From contig JAGBBI010000113.1 in NCBI GenBank assembly GCA_017938565.1, positions 1 through 6,517 on the forward strand: a stretch of 6,517 nt of DNA, given 5' to 3'. Of this stretch, positions 5,079 through 6,517 are shown piece by piece. This DNA comes from Clostridia bacterium (GTDB taxonomy: Bacteria; Bacillota_A; Clostridia; Christensenellales; UBA1242). The notes under the pieces were generated by a model that was given only the letters and a program-made list of their open reading frames with translations, ran no database searches and was not told the DNA's origin. Each line of letters begins with the position of its first letter. The stretch's first letter is position 1. The translations under genes were made by a program, and so were the position numbers.

Positions 5079-6517
5079 TTATTCTTCCACCTTTGAATCA
5101 GTCGCATCTTCTTCTGAACTTTTAATAACTTCTTTTGCAGAATAATCACACTTGGTACATTTGATGTTTTTTATGCCTTGAATATCCTTTTCCACCATCA
5201 TTGAATTACACTTAGGACACTTGTCTTTATGTGGTAAGTCCCAACTTGCAAAATCGCATTTAGGATAGTTTTTACAACCATAAAATATTTTCCCTCTGTG
5301 AGAGTGCTTCTTTAAAATATCTCCACCACACTTAGGACAAATCCCCACAACCTCTGCAACAGGTTTTGTATTCTTACACTCTGGGTAGTTTGGGCAAGCC
5401 AAAAACTTTCCAAATTTGCCAACTTTGTAGACCATATTGCAACCGCAATTTTCGCATATTATATCGCTTTCTTCAGCAGGCGTCTCGATTTTATACTTAT
5501 CTTGCATTGCCATTCTTAGTTCTTTACTAAAACTTGCATAGAAATCTCGGATTACATCTTGCCAAATTTGCCCGCCTTCTTCAATCGTATCAAGCCTGTC
5601 TTCCATACCAGCTGTAAAACTTACGTCCATAATATCGCTAAAGTTTCGCATAAGTAAATCTACGACATTTCTTCCAAGTTCACTTGAAATTAATGCTTTA
5701 CCCTCTTTTTCAATATAGTTTCTTGAAAGTAACGTATTTACAGTCGGAGAATACGTTGCCGGTCTTCCAATACCTTTATCTTCCATCGCTTTTACCAAAC
5801 TTGATTCAGTGTATCTTGCTGGAGGTTTTGTAAACTTTTGTTCTGGCTTAAATTCTTTGCAATTAACTTTCTCTCCTACTTCAAGATTAGGAATTTTTGA
5901 TACTTGTTCTTCTCCGTCATCAGAACTGTTGTTATATAAAACTGAATATCCATCAAATAACAATGTTTTCCCCACCGCCTTGAATGAGTGTTCTGTACCA
6001 ACAGCCTCGATGTCTACATTAACGGTATTAAATTTAGCCTCCGCCATTTGGCTTGCTAAAAATCTGTCATATATCAATTTATATAACTTATATTGTCCTT
6101 GATCGATTGCCCCCTTCAAATCTTCTGGACGCCTTTCAAGCGTAATTGGTCTTATTGCTTCGTGGGCATCTTGAATATTCTTTTTAGACTTATATACATT
6201 TGGCTTTTCTGGGCAATACCTCTCACCAAAATGATCTTTAATATAATCTAAAGCCTGTTTTTGAGCATCTTCCGAAACTCTGACGGAGTCAGTTCTTATG
6301 TAAGTAATCAAGGCGACTTTACCTTCTCCTGGTATTGTGATACCCTCATATAGCGATTGAGCTATACTTGAAGTCTGTTTTAAGGTAAATCCTAATTTAC
6401 TTTGAGCATCTTGTTGCATTGTGCTAGTAGTAAATGGTGCAGATGGATGAGATTTGCTTTCTGCCCGCTTAATATTTGACACAACGAACTCTTTATTCTT
6501 TAACAAATCCAATACGG
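5079..6517 (-). CDS. topA: DNA topoisomerase I (type IA), C-terminal part; 5' end beyond window
   Basis: This open frame continues past the right edge; about 478 residues are visible, so any start inside the window would be false. The enzyme relaxes negatively supercoiled DNA by cutting one strand through a tyrosine link. The visible part has ITYIRTDSVRVS near residues 69-80, counting from the codon at 6512, with the catalytic Tyr at about 71 (codon 6300-6302). Next come the HEAIRP motif, the PPARYTESSLVKAMEDKGIGRPATY region (first 20 residues from about 230) and GMEDRLD-IEEG. At the C-terminus are three four-cysteine zinc-finger modules: CENCG with CPNYPEC, CPKCG with CKNYPKC, and CPKCN with CTKC. 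An acidic tail follows. The N-terminal Toprim domain, probably about 230 residues, lies outside. It is the upstream gene of the trmFO-hslVU operon, ending 3 nt before trmFO. In related bacteria dprA often lies further upstream, which cannot be checked here. Confidence 0.98.
   Translation of the reverse strand, partial: VLDLLKNKEFVVSNIKRAESKSHPSAPFTTSTMQQDAQSKLGFTLKQTSSIAQSLYEGITIPGEGKVALITYIRTDSVRVSEDAQKQALDYIKDHFGERYCPEKPNVYKSKKNIQDAHEAIRPITLERRPEDLKGAIDQGQYKLYKLIYDRFLASQMAEAKFNTVNVDIEAVGTEHSFKAVGKTLLFDGYSVLYNNSSDDGEEQVSKIPNLEVGEKVNCKEFKPEQKFTKPPARYTESSLVKAMEDKGIGRPATYSPTVNTLLSRNYIEKEGKALISSELGRNVVDLLMRNFSDIMDVSFTAGMEDRLDTIEEGGQIWQDVIRDFYASFSKELRMAMQDKYKIETPAEESDIICENCGCNMVYKVGKFGKFLACPNYPECKNTKPVAEVVGICPKCGGDILKKHSHRGKIFYGCKNYPKCDFASWDLPHKDKCPKCNSMMVEKDIQGIKNIKCTKCDYSAKEVIKSSEEDATDSKVEE

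Noticed and set aside
5809..6102. Plus-strand frame opposite topA
   Set aside because: Antisense shadow of the topoisomerase core.
6510..6512. TTG codon as a possible topA start
   Set aside because: The reading frame stays open to the window edge, and the protein before it lacks the Toprim domain. The gene is simply truncated by the window.

Overview
This AT-rich window looks like a chromosomal segment of a low-GC Gram-positive bacterium (Bacillota, Clostridia-like or an uncultured relative). The evidence is the gene order topA-trmFO-hslV-hslU, which matches the Bacillota topA-gid-(xerC)-clpQ-clpY neighbourhood, the GGAGG-type Shine-Dalgarno sites in front of almost every gene, and textbook sigma-A promoters. 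TGA ends trmFO and tryptophan is TGG, so the standard bacterial code applies. All genes lie on the minus strand, so transcription runs from high to low coordinates.

Region 6517 to 1910 is one tightly packed operon segment: the C-terminal two thirds of DNA topoisomerase I (topA, cut by the window edge), the tRNA methyltransferase TrmFO, the peptidase HslV and its ATPase HslU. Spacings are 3 nt, a 4-nt ATGA overlap and 2 nt. The ribosome-binding sites of the last two genes lie inside the preceding coding sequences. The segment ends in an intrinsic terminator at about 1868-1904. The xerC (codV) gene, which lies between trmFO and hslV in Bacillus subtilis, and codY, which follows hslU there, are both absent.

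Region 1857 to about 565 is a separate transcription unit with its own near-consensus promoter (TTGACA, 17 bp, TAATAT with an extended -10). It holds two tandem paralogues of 185 and 176 residues, of a family I do not recognise, and ends in a hairpin terminator at about 565-605. This is the accessory-looking part of the window.

Region 527 to 1 holds another near-consensus promoter driving a cysteine desulfurase of the NifS/IscS family, which runs off the left edge.

Functionally, the window combines DNA supercoiling control, tRNA modification, ATP-dependent proteolysis and sulfur mobilisation. These are housekeeping roles, with the unknown paralogue pair placed between two conserved units. 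I see no CRISPR array, RNA gene, insertion sequence or integrase. No gene-free stretch exceeds 180 bases.
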